Shown here: in pieces, positions 1 through 35,759 of the stretch | Layout of the letters: each line of letters opens with the position of its first letter | Position numbering within the stretch: the stretch's first letter is position 1 | Source: Lamellibrachia satsuma | Lineage: Eukaryota; Annelida; Polychaeta; Sabellida; Siboglinidae | DNA length: 64,000 bases | Reading direction: 5' to 3' | Assembly: GCA_033239005.1 (NCBI GenBank) | Contig: BSQZ01000015.1 | Coordinates: 11,219,501-11,283,500 of the forward strand | Translations under genes and position numbers: made by a program | The notes under the pieces: generated by a model | Databases searched by the model: none | Seen by the model: the letters and a program-made list of their open reading frames with translations, nothing else | What the model was told of the DNA's origin: nothing

Positions 1-1435
1 GTTGGGCTTTGTTTAATGCAATGTTTGCATAGGTTAATATTACATTATTTATGTTGGCGTGTATATAGATTTAGGAAATGTGTTTAATATAGATAATATC
101 ATATGTAAATATACACACATTGGTCTGATTCTCGAACGAACTCGTTATCGGTTTAAATTTTTTTAAATTGCATTTCGTTAGATTGAGGTCAAATTGATTA
201 TGTATGTCCAATGTAGGCAGAAGTAGGCATTCTAGTGTATTAAATAAATGTGATCGTAAAATGAATTCTTCATTCTTTGTTATGTATGTCGAAGTTGTAG
301 ATATCTGCCTGAACATGTCGTGCCGTACTTGATCAGTGTGTTCCAGTGACTGTGGTCAAATACGCGTAAGGGCCTCACAAATCATTTTTAAATCTAAATA
401 TTTTTTTAATGTGCTATCAAAAAGAATTTGGATGAAAGTATTAAAATAACTAGACAATACAATCTTCTTGTAAAAGAGAGACCTAGAACACCTTTTTCAT
501 CTCAGTTGCCTAAACATAATTTTACAAGAATTTGAAACAATATAGACGAGAAAATGATAAATGTTAAACACATATCAAAGTGTAAATACATATTGCATGA
601 TCAATACTTAGATACATGTCTTCATCGAGAGCAATGTTTAAACCCTAGATGCTCAGAATGCAACTGAATTCATGAAACTGTAAGCCATTTATCGTCTTTA
701 AGTCAAATTATGTTTGGATCCATGCATTTATATTAATTTACGTATATTTCGACTCCTCAGTTCGTTACCACATGTCATTAGCAGCAGTGATAGACGACGT
801 GTAATTAATATTCTGGTTAAATGCATTTATTCGGCTCATAACCTTATGTAATTTAATTAGTTTTATGTACACTGGTTCTTACATTTGGATTTTGTCACAG
901 ATCGGAGGTCGTTCGAGATTGTATACAATTAGCTTGTTTATTTTAGTCACGTAGCGATTGAAATGTTGGTAAGAGTCGTGCTAGTGGCGCCGAATAGCGA
1001 CCAATGGCTAATCTAGAGATCGGAAATATTTTCTTTCCGGGCGAATGTTATACCGGTAACGGTAATCATCGCCCAACAATGTAGGCCTACGCCTAAAATG
1101 AGTTAAGTCAGTTGTTACATTCACATAGATACAGGCACATTAATTGGCTCCACGAGCGCCTCCCTCTGAGTCCGTTGTGTTGGTGGTAGAACGTGATCCG
1201 GCATAATATTATTATGTTCATGTTCCTGTAACTGTTGGAAGAGACTCGGCCTGCCCGAACACAAGAGGTTAGTGCGACCCAATGGACACAGAGCCGCTTT
1301 GAGCTATTCGTGACGCCGTCTAATCGCCGCGTGATCTCGAGTGTCCGTGTCATCGCCGCGTGATCAAAATAATCGTACACTTACAAAACACATTGTACTG
1401 TTTTACAAATGTCAGAGGATTAATTCATATCAGAT
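1..1435. other. 5' flank of unit A, no gene recognised
   Basis: AT-rich sequence that matches 31605-33430 of unit B apart from an insert in B at 32929-33437. The short open frames here are not conserved as frames between the copies, so I see no coding support. A roughly 130-bp block at 898-1022 recurs at 32463-32590 and, inverted, at 35592-35728. Confidence 0.6.
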
Positions 1436-1865
1436 TTGACTACGATAGAAAATAGCAAATTCTATGTGTATACTCTTGCAGGTAACGTTGCAGCAACGTT
1501 TGTTATCAGTCCAGGTAGGAGGTGTATTAGTGTGATTCTTAGACAGACTGGTAGGAACGAGTTGAGTCAGTTGTCAAGCCATTATATATGCCATCTGCCA
1601 CATTGGGACTCGGTGATTGGACACCCTTGCATTGTCTTAATTTGGTGTCACATGTGTTGCCTCCAAACCATCTCATAAGGTTGACCGTGGACTGCGTATT
1701 TTCTTTGCCGATTTTCATACACTTCCTTGTATTGGTGTTATTCTCTTAGACAAACTGGTAGGCAGGTTTTCGAGTTGAATCAGTTGTCAGGCCATTATGG
1801 GTTCTATCTGCCACATTGGAACTCGGTGATCGAACACCCTTGCATTGTCTTAATTTGATGTCACA

Positions 1866-1912
1866 TGTTGTAGGGTTCGAGTAATGCGTGTTGAGATGAG
1901 GACGGTATGTGT
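1866..1912 (+). repeat. Truncated 5' LTR of the Gypsy element
   Basis: The stretch from 1875 to 1912 matches the start of the 3' LTR (6709-6746) at about 37 of 38 positions, then the similarity ends abruptly. Sequence from 1913 on is not LTR-like, so most of the 5' LTR has been lost or replaced. Confidence 0.75.
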
Positions 1913-2226
1913 CGCAAAATTAGTTACTAGTATGTATCTGATGATACCACTAATTTCTCTAGAGATCAGCGGTTGCTATCTCCCATAACCAGTATGAAGT
2001 TAAGCGAAAATAAGACACATGCGCGTAGACTGCAGCATATAACGCATTCTTCAGGAAAAGTAGCGTGTTTTTATTCGGCATGCGGATGTTTCATACATTA
2101 AAAATATATTGTTAAAACAGCATCACATCCAGACTTCACATAATATTAATACATGTAATCATCACCATTTATTTAATTTACAATAACTTCAACTTATAAC
2201 ATTTAACTAGTTGCAGTACACTAGTT

Positions 2227-2582
<356 letters not shown>

Positions 2583-3087
2583 AATATGATGATAATATGA
2601 ATAAAACTAATTATCTAAGAATATGATGTCCTATATAGCACACAGAAAAAAATACAATAATGCTGAAAGGTATACATAATTGCACGCAGTGAGGCATGCA
2701 CGTACGCATGCACAATTAAAACACAGAAATACATAATTGTAATAGCAGCGCCGTCGCACGGAGTTTCGGTGAAACTGAACGACGCCTTGTCATATGAATC
2801 GACTTTACGGTAGCCTTGACGTATAGGTGCCGTAGGAGATGGCGATGTTTTGATTTTTTCTTTTGAAAAATTTGTATCGTTTGGAGAAAGTAAATGTACT
2901 TTTTTTACCACGTGACATGTGTATGTGTATAGCAGATATATGACGAGAAGTTTGAGTGCTCTAGGTGGTCGTTTTCATGGTTAGGTCAGAATATAAAAGA
3001 TCGCCGACGAACCAAATACCCTGTAGTTGAAACGGAAAAAATGGATAAGGTCATTCAATTTGTGTCTTGCAGCAAAAGGCGTAGATA

Positions 3088-3718
3088 GTGATGGCCAGAA
3101 GGTTGCGTTGCTACTACACATGGGAGGAATGGAGCTCAAAGAAATCTACTACCAAATCGTACCCGAAATTCCCAATTAACATTCGACCAAACAGTTTAGA
3201 CGTTAGATGGATATTTCCAACCTCAAATGAACCTACCATTCGAGAGACATCTTTTTCGAAAGATGGAGCAGGCAGAAAACGAAACGGTAGACCAATTTGT
3301 GTCTCGCCTACGACAGAAAGCAATATCATGCGGGTTTGGCAATGTTGATGAAGCTATCAGAGACCAGGTAATAGAGAAATGCAGAAGCATGCACCTACAG
3401 AGAAAGTTCTTTGAGAAGTCGGGGAACATACTGTTGAAAGATCTACAAGATGTCGCCAGAGCATTCGGAGCAGTAGACCTTCAAATGAATGCAATGGAAA
3501 ATCCAGGAGCATCAACTGTCAACAAAAACAAGTCAACATGGAAAGGAAAGGGACAAGACAGTGTTACTGGAAGAACAACATCTCACAGGCAAACGGAACA
3601 GAGATGCTACCGTTGCAATCGACAGGGACATTTTGCGCATGTGTGCCCTGCACGCGACCAGGTGTGTAACCAGTTTGGAAAGCGTGGTCACTATGTTGTA
3701 AAACACAGGGGGTCTTGA
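3088..3718 (+). pseudogene. Gypsy gag remnant with CCHC knuckle
   Basis: The frame at 3227-3718 encodes a capsid-like region (MEQAENETVDQFVSRLRQKA) and then a basic tail with a zinc knuckle, CYRC-x4-GHFAHVC. A second knuckle is degenerate: CNQFGKRGHYVVKH lacks the second cysteine and the last one. Gag packages element RNA. The start is uncertain because 3088-3226 is open only in another frame, which suggests an upstream frameshift. Confidence 0.8.
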
Positions 3719-3757
3719 AAGCCAAAATGGAACACTAGTGATACCACCAACCCAAAA

Positions 3758-4291
3758 GTGAAAACCTGCTACAAGGTGACCGGAAACAGTCCGGGTGAAA
3801 ACAGAGACGACTATGCTTTCACAGTTGACAACACTGGAAATGAGTCGGGAGTTGTGGACCTCAAGGTCAGAGGGGTGGCCATAACCTCAATACTCATCGA
3901 CTTAGGGGCAGCCTGTAACATTATGGACAAAGCCACATGGGAGATACTCAAGAAGGATGGTGTAAAATGCGTGTCACGCAGAACAAACAAGAAACTGTTC
4001 ACATATGGACAAGAGAAACCCATTGATGTCCTTGGAACATTTGTGGCAGAGATTGAGTGTGAAAACAATGACAGGAAGTGTGAAGGAGAATTCACTGTCA
4101 TAAAAGGGACCGGTAAAACACTACTCGGAAGACGTACAGCTGAAAAGCTAGATGTGTTGAGGGTTGGACCCCTCGAACACCCACACACCTACTCCATCAC
4201 AGAAGAGGGGACTGATGCTGACATACGCCGGAAGTTCGCAGACGTATTTGCTGGCGTGGGAAAACTCAAGAATTACCAACTGAAGTTATAG
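3758..4291 (+). pseudogene. Gypsy protease region
   Basis: The product contains a retropepsin-like segment, ILIDLGAACNIMDKATWEIL. The family normally has D-S/T-G at the catalytic position, and here it reads D-L-G, so protease activity is doubtful. The frame runs to KLKNYQLKL and stops where reverse transcriptase should begin. Confidence 0.8.
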
Positions 4292-4540
4292 ATGACGTGA
4301 TCGTACATGGACGAGGCGTCAAGGAACACGACGAGAACTTGTTTGCCGGCTGGATCGTCTCAAGGAGTGTGGCTTGACATTGAACGGAATTAAATGCAAG
4401 TTCAGATTACCTCGACTGACATTTTAAGGCCATGACCTGGGGAAGCAGGGGATCACGCCAAGTGAAGAGAAGATAAATGCGATTGTAAACGCACAAAGCC
4501 AAAAGAATGCATCAGAAGTGAGATAATTTCTCGGACTTGT
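4288..4540 (+). pseudogene. Gypsy RT remnant, internal deletion
   Basis: Immediately after the protease frame the sequence encodes DDVIVHGRGVKEHDENL, the region around the catalytic Asp pair of Gypsy reverse transcriptases, followed by an RT thumb region with stops. The fingers and most of the palm are missing, so an internal deletion joined the protease end to the last third of RT. Confidence 0.8.
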
Positions 4541-5336
4541 GCAATATTCTGCCAAGTTCCTGCCTAACTTTTCAGAGGTTGCCGAACCACTAAGAATCAT
4601 CATCAGAAAGGATCAAAAGTTCACATGGGGAGAGGACGAAGAAGAAGCATTCCGAGAGCCGAAGAAGCTCATGACAAGCGCGGAGACGCTGGCGTACTTC
4701 AGGAATGACTGCAAAACACGCGTTGTAGCAGATGCAGGACCAATAGGACTCGGGGCAGTTCTGACACAGCTCCAGGAGGGATGATGGAGAGTTGTAGCAT
4801 ACGCGTCCAGGAACCTCACAGCAGTAGAGCGGAGATACTCCCAGACAGAGAAAGAGACGTTGGCTCTCGTGTGGGCGTGCGTAAGATTTCATCTGTATGT
4901 GTGTGTGAGTGAATTCGAACTGGAGACGGACCACAAACCGTTGGGATGCATCTACAGCAGAACATCGAAGCCATCGGCGAGGATAGAAAGATGGGTGATC
5001 TACCGGCCAGGGAAGACAAATATTGCTGATGCGCTCTCACGACTAAATCAGACGACACCAAAAGACATGAGTGGAGAAGAAATTGAGGTGGTGCGGATGA
5101 TTGCTGAGGAAAGCACACCAGTTGCTTTCACAGCACGTGACGTAGAAATTGCATCAGAAGAAGACGCAGAGCTGACCAGTGTGAGACACTACATACAACA
5201 CGGGAACTGTCATAAGTGCAAGATGCCATACTACACGTGTGTGAAGAATGAACTTTGTGTTCTTGGGAAGGTGGTGTTACGTGGGACAAGGATGGTAATA
5301 CCACGAAGACTTAGAGATGATGTACCTTGCTCATGA
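4539..5336 (+). pseudogene. Gypsy RNase H and linker
   Basis: The translation shows the connection-to-RNase H segment (FLGLVQYSAKFLPNFSEVAEPL), then VVADAGPIGLGAVLTQ, YSQTEKETLALVWACVRFHLYV and ETDHKPL, the usual Gypsy RNase H landmarks. In the family the first reads DASPxGLGAVL. A stop at about 4782 and a frame break at about 5334 interrupt it. Confidence 0.85.
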
Positions 5337-6433
5337 AGGACACCAAGGGGTCGTAAAGACTAAACAGCGGCTCAGAACCAAAGTCTGGTGGCCGAGAATG
5401 GACAATGATGCTGAGAAAATATGCAGATCATGCCATGGATGTCAAGTTGTGAGTCAACTGAGTCCACCAGAGCCGATGCAGAGAACTGAACCACCGACAG
5501 GACCGTGGCAAGACGTTGCCATAGACATAATGGGACCTTTGCCTAAGGCGAAAATATGTTGGTGATAGTTGACTATTATAGTCGATTCTCCGACTACAAC
5601 CGAGAAAATCATCGGGGCTCTAATTCCTGTCTTTGCCAGATATGGATACCCGTTCTCAGTGAAATCAGACAAAGGCAGTCAATTCCAATCTGAGGAATTC
5701 AAGAGTTTCTTACTGGAACATGGAATCGAACACCATACATCTCCACCTTTGTGGGCACAAACAAATGGGGAGGTGGAGAGACAGAACCGAACACTTCTGA
5801 AAGCACTCAAAGTGGCTCATGTGAAGGAAAGGGATGGAAAGGAGAACTCATGAAGTTCCTGTTGGCGTACAGAACACAAGCCAGTACAGGTGTAATTCCA
5901 GCATAGCTCATGTTCGCTCTGAAAACAAAGCTACCAGAACTTCGAAGTGACAAAATCATTCTGACAAGAATGTTCGAGACCGTGACTGGAACCACAAACT
6001 AACTGCCAAAGCATATGCAGATAGCAGACGTGGAGCCGTGTTAATCCCAGTGTTACCTGGAGAACAAGTTCTACCAAAGAACACAAAGACATCCGGACAA
6101 CAGTCGACCAAATTTGAGCACACTCCGTTCACAATCGAAAAGAAAGAAGGTCAAGAACTGACAGTGAGATCACCGGACGGTGTTGAGTACAGGAGAAACA
6201 GGTCGTTCGTGAAACCATATACAGCAACAGAAGGAACAACTTCATCAACGGTGAACCAAAGGTATTCTGTGACTGATTGTGCAGAAACACGAGTATCGCA
6301 GGCCAATACTCCAAGGAAGTCACCAAGCATGAGTACTCCGATGAAGACACCAAACTTGGGGTCACCGCATCGAACAAGGTCGAAACGTTTGGTGAAGGTA
6401 CCTGTGAAGTACCAAGACTATGTAGTGAAATAA
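5317..6433 (+). pseudogene. Gypsy integrase remnant
   Basis: Three frame-broken pieces encode the zinc-binding end (H-x-GHQGVVKTKQRL, then CRSCHGCQVVS), the catalytic core (WQDVAIDIMGPLP, KSDKGSQFQSEEF, then NGEVERQNRTLLKALK) and a C-terminal tail. Breaks near 5565 and 5850 make it non-functional. It belongs to the Ty3/Gypsy integrase family. Confidence 0.85.
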
Positions 6434-6687
6434 AGTATGCACGTCGGATACTGAAGTGAGCCTAGCGCCCTCAGATAAAGGCTATGAAAGCCTAATGGTG
6501 GTGTTTGGACTTTAATTAGCAAATATGTTTGAGCTTTAATTAGCTTTATGTTTGGACTTTAAATGGACAACATGTGTACTCTAGTAACTAACTTGGAAGC
6601 TGAATTGAATTGCAATTTTTCTTAAACTAGCTGTGTAGTACATACCAGTAGTCTAAGTTGTTAATTGGGTGCTGGAAGTATCAGTTT

Positions 6688-6702
6688 AAAGGGGGAAGGG
6701 AA
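6688..6702 (+). promoter_or_regulatory. Polypurine tract of the Gypsy element
   Basis: AAAGGGGGAAGGGAA lies just upstream of the TGTTCGAG start of the 3' LTR, as expected for the plus-strand primer of an LTR element. A five-base gap, TATAG, separates the tract from the LTR. Confidence 0.75.
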
Positions 6703-6707
6703 TATAG

Positions 6708-6821
6708 TGTTCGAGTAATGCGAGTTGAGATGAGGACGGTATGTGTTGTGCGCGGTGTACGAAGAATAATAAATGTGCGTGTTCAGTTAAGTTAAATGTG
6801 TCTGATTACAAAGACATAACA
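6708..6821 (+). repeat. 3' LTR of the Gypsy element
   Basis: A short LTR of about 114 bp starts TGTTCGAG and ends near ACATAACA, and contains an AATAATAAA-type poly(A) region. It is followed directly by host sequence CATGTGTTGCC that continues the interrupted repeat copy. Confidence 0.75.
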
Positions 6822-7320
6822 CATGTGTTGCCTCCAAACCATTTCATAAGGTTGACCGTGGACTGCGTATTTTCATTGCCGATTTTCATACACTTCCTCG
6901 ATCATTTAAGACAGTAGCTTTGATCTAGTGGGCCACTCCTCCCCGGTGGGTGTTTTGTATAATCCACGATGACCTACTTTTCTATATGAAATCTAACAAC
7001 TACTTCTACTAACATGAAAATATGTCATTATACTTGTTTATAAAAGTGGACCGTTTACGTTGTCTAGATTTTTTATCGCTAAAGAATAATCATTTTATAA
7101 AGTTTACGTGAGAATTTCCTTTTAACGAAAAAAGATGGCGTTCGTTCACTTTTCAAATTCCCGCTTTGTGGATTTGCACGATAGGTGCATAGTGCGGGGA
7201 TGGCACGTGTGACGTACACTTTGGGATTCCCAACATTTATCTGTGGATAAACGTTACATGACTCACACCTCCGCGTGGCCCACACCTCCCCAGTCTCCCA
7301 CACAACTATTTGTTTCCTAT
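6822..7320. other. Unit A upstream sequence, no gene seen
   Basis: This matches 33720-34130 of unit B. The open frames on either strand are short and not conserved as frames between copies. I see no element or gene here. Confidence 0.5.
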
Positions 7321-7880
7321 AAAATGAGACAACGTTGCTTACACATGTCGGTTTGTAAATGTCTGCCCTCTCCTTGGACAATATAAATAGCATCTTTGTT
7401 TGTATTTGTTTTCACGTGAAAACGTTACACGTGAAATGTGGTTTGATCAGCAACAGTTGCTTTGGGGACAAATGCCTGCACATACGGAAAAATCAATACA
7501 TCAACGTCCTGCTTATACAGCAGGTGTTGACAGGTGAGGTTGTATCAGGCGAGCAGGTAGCTCTTCTTTTGTCGTTTTCTGTTGACGAAGACTGGGACAA
7601 ACGTCTTTCCTGGTTAAGAAGAACTCATCACATTAGACAATTTTGTATATTCGAATTGCTTAAGGATGCATTGAATTCGACGCAAATAGATAGGCGCGAA
7701 ACAGTTTTAGATAATTTTCGGATAACGTGCCTAGACCCACGAGTCTACGATCAATACTACATGAACCACAAGCCTTTTCGAATCTGTTTAGGTTCGATAA
7801 TGACAGCGTGGTTTTGATTAGCACGTCGTTCTAACGTACCTGTGGTGGTTGCTGCTATATGAGCACATTTAATAATTAAT
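7321..7880 (+). other. Unclassified conserved block with a broken open frame
   Basis: An open frame at 7359-7817 aligns with 35760-36425 in unit B, but B has a different middle (36060-36215) and carries only the ends of the frame. The part reading WLRRTHHIRQFCIFELL ... FRITCLDPRVYDQYY loosely recalls the N-terminal region of PIF/Harbinger transposases (W-R-x-H, F-x-x-FR). That resemblance is weak, and a decayed transposon is only one possibility. Confidence 0.3.
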
Positions 7881-7881
7881 G

Positions 7882-8243
7882 CGACCGGGAGGCAAGGCCG
7901 AATAACTGGTCGCAGGGTTTAGACAGACGAGCGGCAGTAGCGATGACGTGATTGACCGCAACACGTACCAGTGGGCGCTCGTACGTTTTATGTATGGACA
8001 TAGCAGGTCTTCCGTGCCAGTGAGGTCAAGTCAGTGTCGTGAGCACCGACAGACCACGGTCAGCCACGCATGACGTCGACAAGACATTAGTACTGGTCCG
8101 TAGTAGACACAGCTTGTGTGAGCATATCTGAAGCGACGGGGTCGGCTTGTCGTCAGGCGCAGGCGCGAGCGTACTAACGAAGGTGTGGCGGTTCGTCATT
8201 CCACTGGACTAGACTCATCAGAAATATCAGTTCACTTAACAGC
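7882..8243 (+). promoter_or_regulatory. Putative promoter and 5' UTR, copy A
   Basis: A block conserved with unit B begins at CGACCGGGAGG and runs to the start codon. It has ATGACGTGATTG and ATGACGTCGAC, which look like CRE half-sites or sites. A TATA-like stretch at about 7986-7995 reads TTTTATGTATGG, weaker than TATTATATATGG in copy B. Copy A reads GATTGACC where B has an inverted CCAAT box, GATTGGCT. The 5' UTR would be about 220 bp if unspliced. Confidence 0.5.
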
Positions 8244-30514
<22,271 letters not shown>

Positions 30515-30687
30515 CTGAGTCGCCCCCGGCTCTAGACGGTCAGACGTGACGTCTCTCTTGCACAACATCACAGTCGTTAGAGCTGTCGACCAAAGGTTTC
30601 ACGTCCATTCTCGTCATTGCTGTGCATGGCGACCTAGTGTGTTGTTATCTAGATCTTTCTTATGTTGTTATAATATATATAATCATT

Positions 30688-31285
<598 letters not shown>

Positions 31286-31604
31286 TAAGAACGGAATGAT
31301 GAACGAGGCAATGGGTACATCGTTGTATTCGCTGTTTGTTGTGGTGGATCCACTAGTTGTGATAATAAAATATAACGACTTGTTCACTGCAATGAATTCA
31401 TAATTAGACAACGCGTCTTTTATTTTAATGATATTTTTGTTAGGAATGTTGGTATTACTGTTATAACTGTGAGCCATTATGGCAATGAAGAAAGAATATT
31501 GCAAAGCTAAGACAAAAACTAATTATTTTAGCAAAACCGATCAATGGATATCATTGTTACATTGTTACGTTGTTGTTACGTTGTTGTTGTTGTTTTAAAG
31601 TTGT

Positions 31605-32462
31605 TGTTGTGCTTTGCTTATTGCAATGTTTGTACAGGTTAATAATACATTATTTATGTTGGCGTGTATATAGATTTAGGAAATGTGTTTAATATAGATA
31701 ATATCGTATGTAAATATACACACATTGGTCTGATTCTCGAACGAACTCGTAATCGGTTTCAATTTTAAATTGCATCTCCTTAGATTGAGGTCAAATTGAT
31801 TATGTATGTTCAATGTAGGCAAAAGTAGGCATACTTGTGTATTAAAATAAATGTGATCGTAAAATGAATTGCATTCTTTGTTATGTATGTCGAAGTCGTA
31901 GATATCTGCCTGAGCATGTCGTGCCGTACTCGATCAGTGTGTTCCAGTGAATGTGGCCAAATCCACGTTTAGGGCCTCACAAATCATTTTTGAATCCAAA
32001 TTATTTTTATAACGTGCTATCAAAAATAATTCGGATAAAGTATTAAAATAACCAGACAATACAGTTTTCTTGTAAAAAAGAGAAATATAACACATTTTTC
32101 GTCTCAGTTGCCTAAACATAATTTTACAAGAATTTGGAACAATATAGAGGATAAAATGAGAAATATTAAACATAGACCAAATTTTAAGTCTAGACACATA
32201 TACTTAGATACATATCTTCATCGAGTGCAATGTTTAAACCCTATAGATGCTCAGAATGCAACTAAATTTATGTTTGGATCCATGCATTTATATTAATTTA
32301 TATATATTTCGATGGTACAAACTTCTCAGTTCGTTACCGTATGTTATTAGCAGCAGTGATAGACGACGTGTAATTAATATTCCGGTTAAATACATTTATC
32401 CGGCTCATAACCTAATGTAATATAATTAGTTGTATGTACACTGGTTCTTACATTTGGATTTT
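31605..32462. other. 5' flank of unit B, no gene recognised
   Basis: Collinear with 1-897 of unit A with many small differences. No coding frame is conserved between the copies. Confidence 0.55.
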
Positions 32463-32590
32463 GTCACAGATCGGAGGTCGTGCGAGATTGTATATAATTA
32501 GCTTGTTTACTTTAGTCACCTAGCGATTGAAATTTTTGTAAGAGTCGTGCTAGTGGCGCCGAATAGCGACTAATGGCTAAACTAGAGATC
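32463..32590 (+). repeat. Inverted repeat, left arm (also direct copy at 898-1022)
   Basis: Begins TTGTCACAGATCGGAGGTCG and ends CTAGAGATCGG. The reverse complement occurs at 35592-35728 with high identity. In unit A only this arm exists (898-1022). Confidence 0.85.
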
Positions 32591-32928
32591 GGAAATATTT
32601 TATTTCCGGCGGGTGTTACAACCGTAAAAGTAATCATCGCCCAACAATATAGGCCTACGCCTAAAATGAGTTAAGTCAGTTGTTACATTCACATAGATAC
32701 AGGCACATTAACTGGCCCAACGAGCGCCTCCCTCTGAGTCCGTCGTGTCGGTGGTAGAACATGATCCAGCATAATATTATTATGTTTATGTTCCTGTAAT
32801 TATTGGAAGAGACTCGGACTGCCCGAACACAGAGGTTAGTGCGACCCAATGGACACAGAGCCGCTTTGAGCTATTCGTGACGCCGTCTCATCGCCGCGTG
32901 ATCACGAGTGTCCGTGTCATCGCCGCGT

Positions 32929-33437
32929 GGTTTGTTGCCAGGCTACGCGAAATAAGGCTAAGTGGTGGCGATGTCGTCATGCGGTGGACCCAGCCACGCG
33001 GCGCCAGGCTGTGCCACGTCACCCGGGGCTAATTATAACGAAGTCGTAATATGGTGAATCGCAGCCACGATACAAGAACCACGTCGACAGCTACCACGTC
33101 GACAAACACTCTACAACTATGTCGACACCACAGACACGATATCACTACGTTGAGGCAATAAACTGTGCACATTCACTCTTGCTCAATTATTGTTGTACCA
33201 AATCAAACATGAAGTAGCACATCTAGCACGCAATGGCCACAATGTGACGTAGCAGTAATCGAACTCGGGTCCATACGACTGTGTAGTGGAGACTAGGGAC
33301 GAGTGGACCATGTCTTATCTTTTTGGCCATATGGTCATGCTGTTTGATCTGAAATGAAAAGGTTTGGGTACAAATGAAAGCCAGTGATATTAACTATAAA
33401 ATCAACATGTAAGCACTGACGAATCAAAATAAAATAA
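32929..33437. mobile_element. B-specific 0.5-kb insert, unclassified
   Basis: Unit A runs straight from CGCCGCGTGATC to AAAATAATCGTACAC, while unit B has about 500 extra bases. They include AATAAACTGTGCACATTCAC, which could be an LTR poly(A) region, and on the minus strand GAGTTCGATTAC, which resembles a pol III box B. A solo LTR or a SINE are both possible. Confidence 0.4.
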
Positions 33438-34374
33438 TTGTACACTTACAAAACACTTTGTATTGTTTTACAAATGTCAGAGGACTTGTTCATATCAGAT
33501 CTGACTACGACAGAAAATAACATATTTTATATGTATACTCTTGCATGTAACGTTGCAGCAACGTTTGTTATCAGTCCAGGTAGGAGGTGCATTAGTGTTA
33601 TTCTTAGACAAACTGGTAGGCACGTTCTCGAATTGAGTCAGTTGTCAAGTCATTATGGATGCTATCTGCCACAGTGGGACTCGTTAATGGAACACCCTTG
33701 CGTTGTCTTAATTTGATGTCATGTGTGTTGCCTCCAATCATCTCATAAGGTTGACCGCGGACTGCGTATTTCCAATGCCGATTTTCATACACTTCCCCGA
33801 CCATTCAAGACACTAGCTCTGAACTAGTGGCCCACTCCTTCCTGGTGGGTATTTTGTATAATCCACGATGTCATACTAATCTAGATGAAATCTATAACAA
33901 CTACTTCTACTAACACGAAACTATGTCATTATACTTGTTTATAAAAGTGGATCGTTTACGTTGTCTAGATCTTTGATCTTTAAAGAATAATCATTTGACA
34001 AAGTTTAGGTGAGAATTTACTTATCACTAAAAAAGATGGCGTTCGTTCACTTTTCAAGCAATTCCCGCTTGTGGATTTCCACAATAGGTGCACAGTGTGG
34101 GGATGACACCAGTGTCACAGTTTTAAGTTTGGCTGGATAATATGCGGCGAGCCAATGGACGTGTACTCGTTTAGTTCAGTGTGGGTATTTGTATAACTAC
34201 GATAATTCAACAGCAACAGTAAAGGGTAAATATGTCCCGTTTAATAACATACTTTGGAAAAACTAGTATTGTTGCAATCCCACATCAAGAATAATTTACA
34301 GTCCTATATCAAGAATAATTTACAGTCCTATATCAAGAATGATTTACAGTCCTATATCAAGAAAGATTGCCGTG

Positions 34375-34818
34375 TTCGGCGAGTGTAGTATTGTGTTCGA
34401 CGTGCTTGGTAAGTGCTGTCTTGCGTAGGGCGTGCTCGGCGAGTGCTGTCTTGCGTAGGGCGTGCTCGGCGAGGGCTGTCTTGCGTAGGGCGTGCTCGGC
34501 GAGGGTTGTCTTGCGTAGGGCGTGCTCGGTGAGTGCTGTCTTGCGTAGGGCGTGCTCGGTGAGTGCTATCTTGCGTAGGGCGTGCTCGGCGAGGGCTGTC
34601 TTGCGTAGGGTGTGCTCGGCGAGGGCTGTCTTGCGTAGGACGTGCTCGGCGAGGGCTGTTTAGCGTAGAACGTGCTCGGTGAGTGCTGTCTTGCGTAGGA
34701 CGTGCTTGGCGAGGGCTGTCTTGCGTAGGGCGTGCTCGGCGAGTGCTCTCTTGCGTAGGGCGTGCTCGGCGAGTGCTGTCTTGCGTAGAGTGTGCTCGGC
34801 GAGTGCTGTCTTGCGTGG
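34375..34818. repeat. 30-bp minisatellite, about 15 units
   Basis: The unit is about CGTGCTCGGCGAGTGCTGTC plus TTGCGTAGGG. Present only in unit B. Units vary mostly at GAGTG/GAGGG and at GGCG/GGTG. A 30-bp period keeps long frames open on both strands, with arginine- and threonine-rich products that I regard as artefacts. Confidence 0.95.
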
Positions 34819-35590
34819 CAGCTGGCAGTGCGGCTGTCAACGGCAAGATGGTAGCGGCTAGCGAGGGTGGTCGGCGGCGGAAGTCAGCCTATATGGCTCA
34901 GCGACTCTATTCCCCCGGTGCGTCGCATCCTCCAACGTCCGTGAACCGATGGGCGAGTAGGGTTATTCCGAGAGGAACCACGCATGTACGTTCTTAGATG
35001 TTACTTGCAACCTGACTGTCACATGGCTGGAGTTCCTCTGCTGTTTCGACGCCCGTAACTATTTTATACTTCCACTGTCACCAATCGCAGCCGTCGTCTC
35101 ACAACGGATTAACCTATCATGTTGGTGCATACAAGAGCCCGTAGACCACAGAAAGGCTTGGTTGCCTATACAAATTACAAGTTAACGTGTGAATAGTTAT
35201 GCAATGTTTGTACTAAAACACCCCAAGTATCAACCACTCAAATCACATAATATCCTACATAAAATGTATGTCACAGGAATCTCTACAATGCCCACATTAC
35301 GATGGTATACATCAAAATGCATCTGCTACCATATTTATAACAGAAAACCACTTTAAACATTCCTTTATCTCCCTGTATTATTCAAAGGTGTGAAAGTAAA
35401 GATGTTTAACTGGCCCTATGCTGTCGCCAACACAAAACAACAACCTCGACTGTATCTAAAATTATTTGTTCTTCACCATAATTAGGTTATAAAATAATGA
35501 TAAACAATATCAATATACAACTAGTTTTTCAACGATAACAAACATGATAACATTTCGTTGATCTGTTAGTCAGTTGAAAACAAAAAAATC
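34819..35590. other. Interior of the B-specific insert
   Basis: No gene or known element recognised. The sequence is AT-rich apart from 34830-34990, which is GC-rich and just follows the minisatellite. Confidence 0.45.
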
Positions 35591-35591
35591 C

Positions 35592-35728
35592 CGATCTCTA
35601 GATTAGCCATCGGTCGCTATTCGGCGCCACTAGAACAACTCTTACTCACCAAAATTTCAATCGCTAGGTGACTAAATTAAACAAACTAATTATATACAAC
35701 CTCACACGATCTCCGATCTGTGACAACC
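35592..35728 (-). repeat. Inverted repeat, right arm
   Basis: Reverse complement of 32463-32590, beginning GATCTCTAGATTAGCCATCG and ending GATCTGTGACAA. The two arms are about 3 kb apart. Confidence 0.85.
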
Positions 35729-35759
35729 AGTGAGTCGTGTGACTAGACAATTTGTTTCC

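Larger units (their letters stand above)
34130..35740. mobile_element. B-specific 1.6-kb insert
   Basis: Unit A is continuous across this point (about 7205-7300). The insert starts near GTGTCACAG and ends near CTGTGACAA, an 8-bp inverted pair. It contains the 30-bp minisatellite and, at its right end, the inverted copy of the 32463 block. It could be a non-autonomous DNA transposon, but the ends match only over a few bases. Confidence 0.4.

Noticed and set aside
1108..1380. Short minus-strand frame in the 5' flank
   Set aside because: The frame is not maintained in unit B at 32680-32930 and no motif is visible.
34352..34861. Arg/Thr-rich frames resembling mucin-like or basic repeats
   Set aside because: Produced by the 30-bp minisatellite. 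There is no conserved start, signal or counterpart in unit A.
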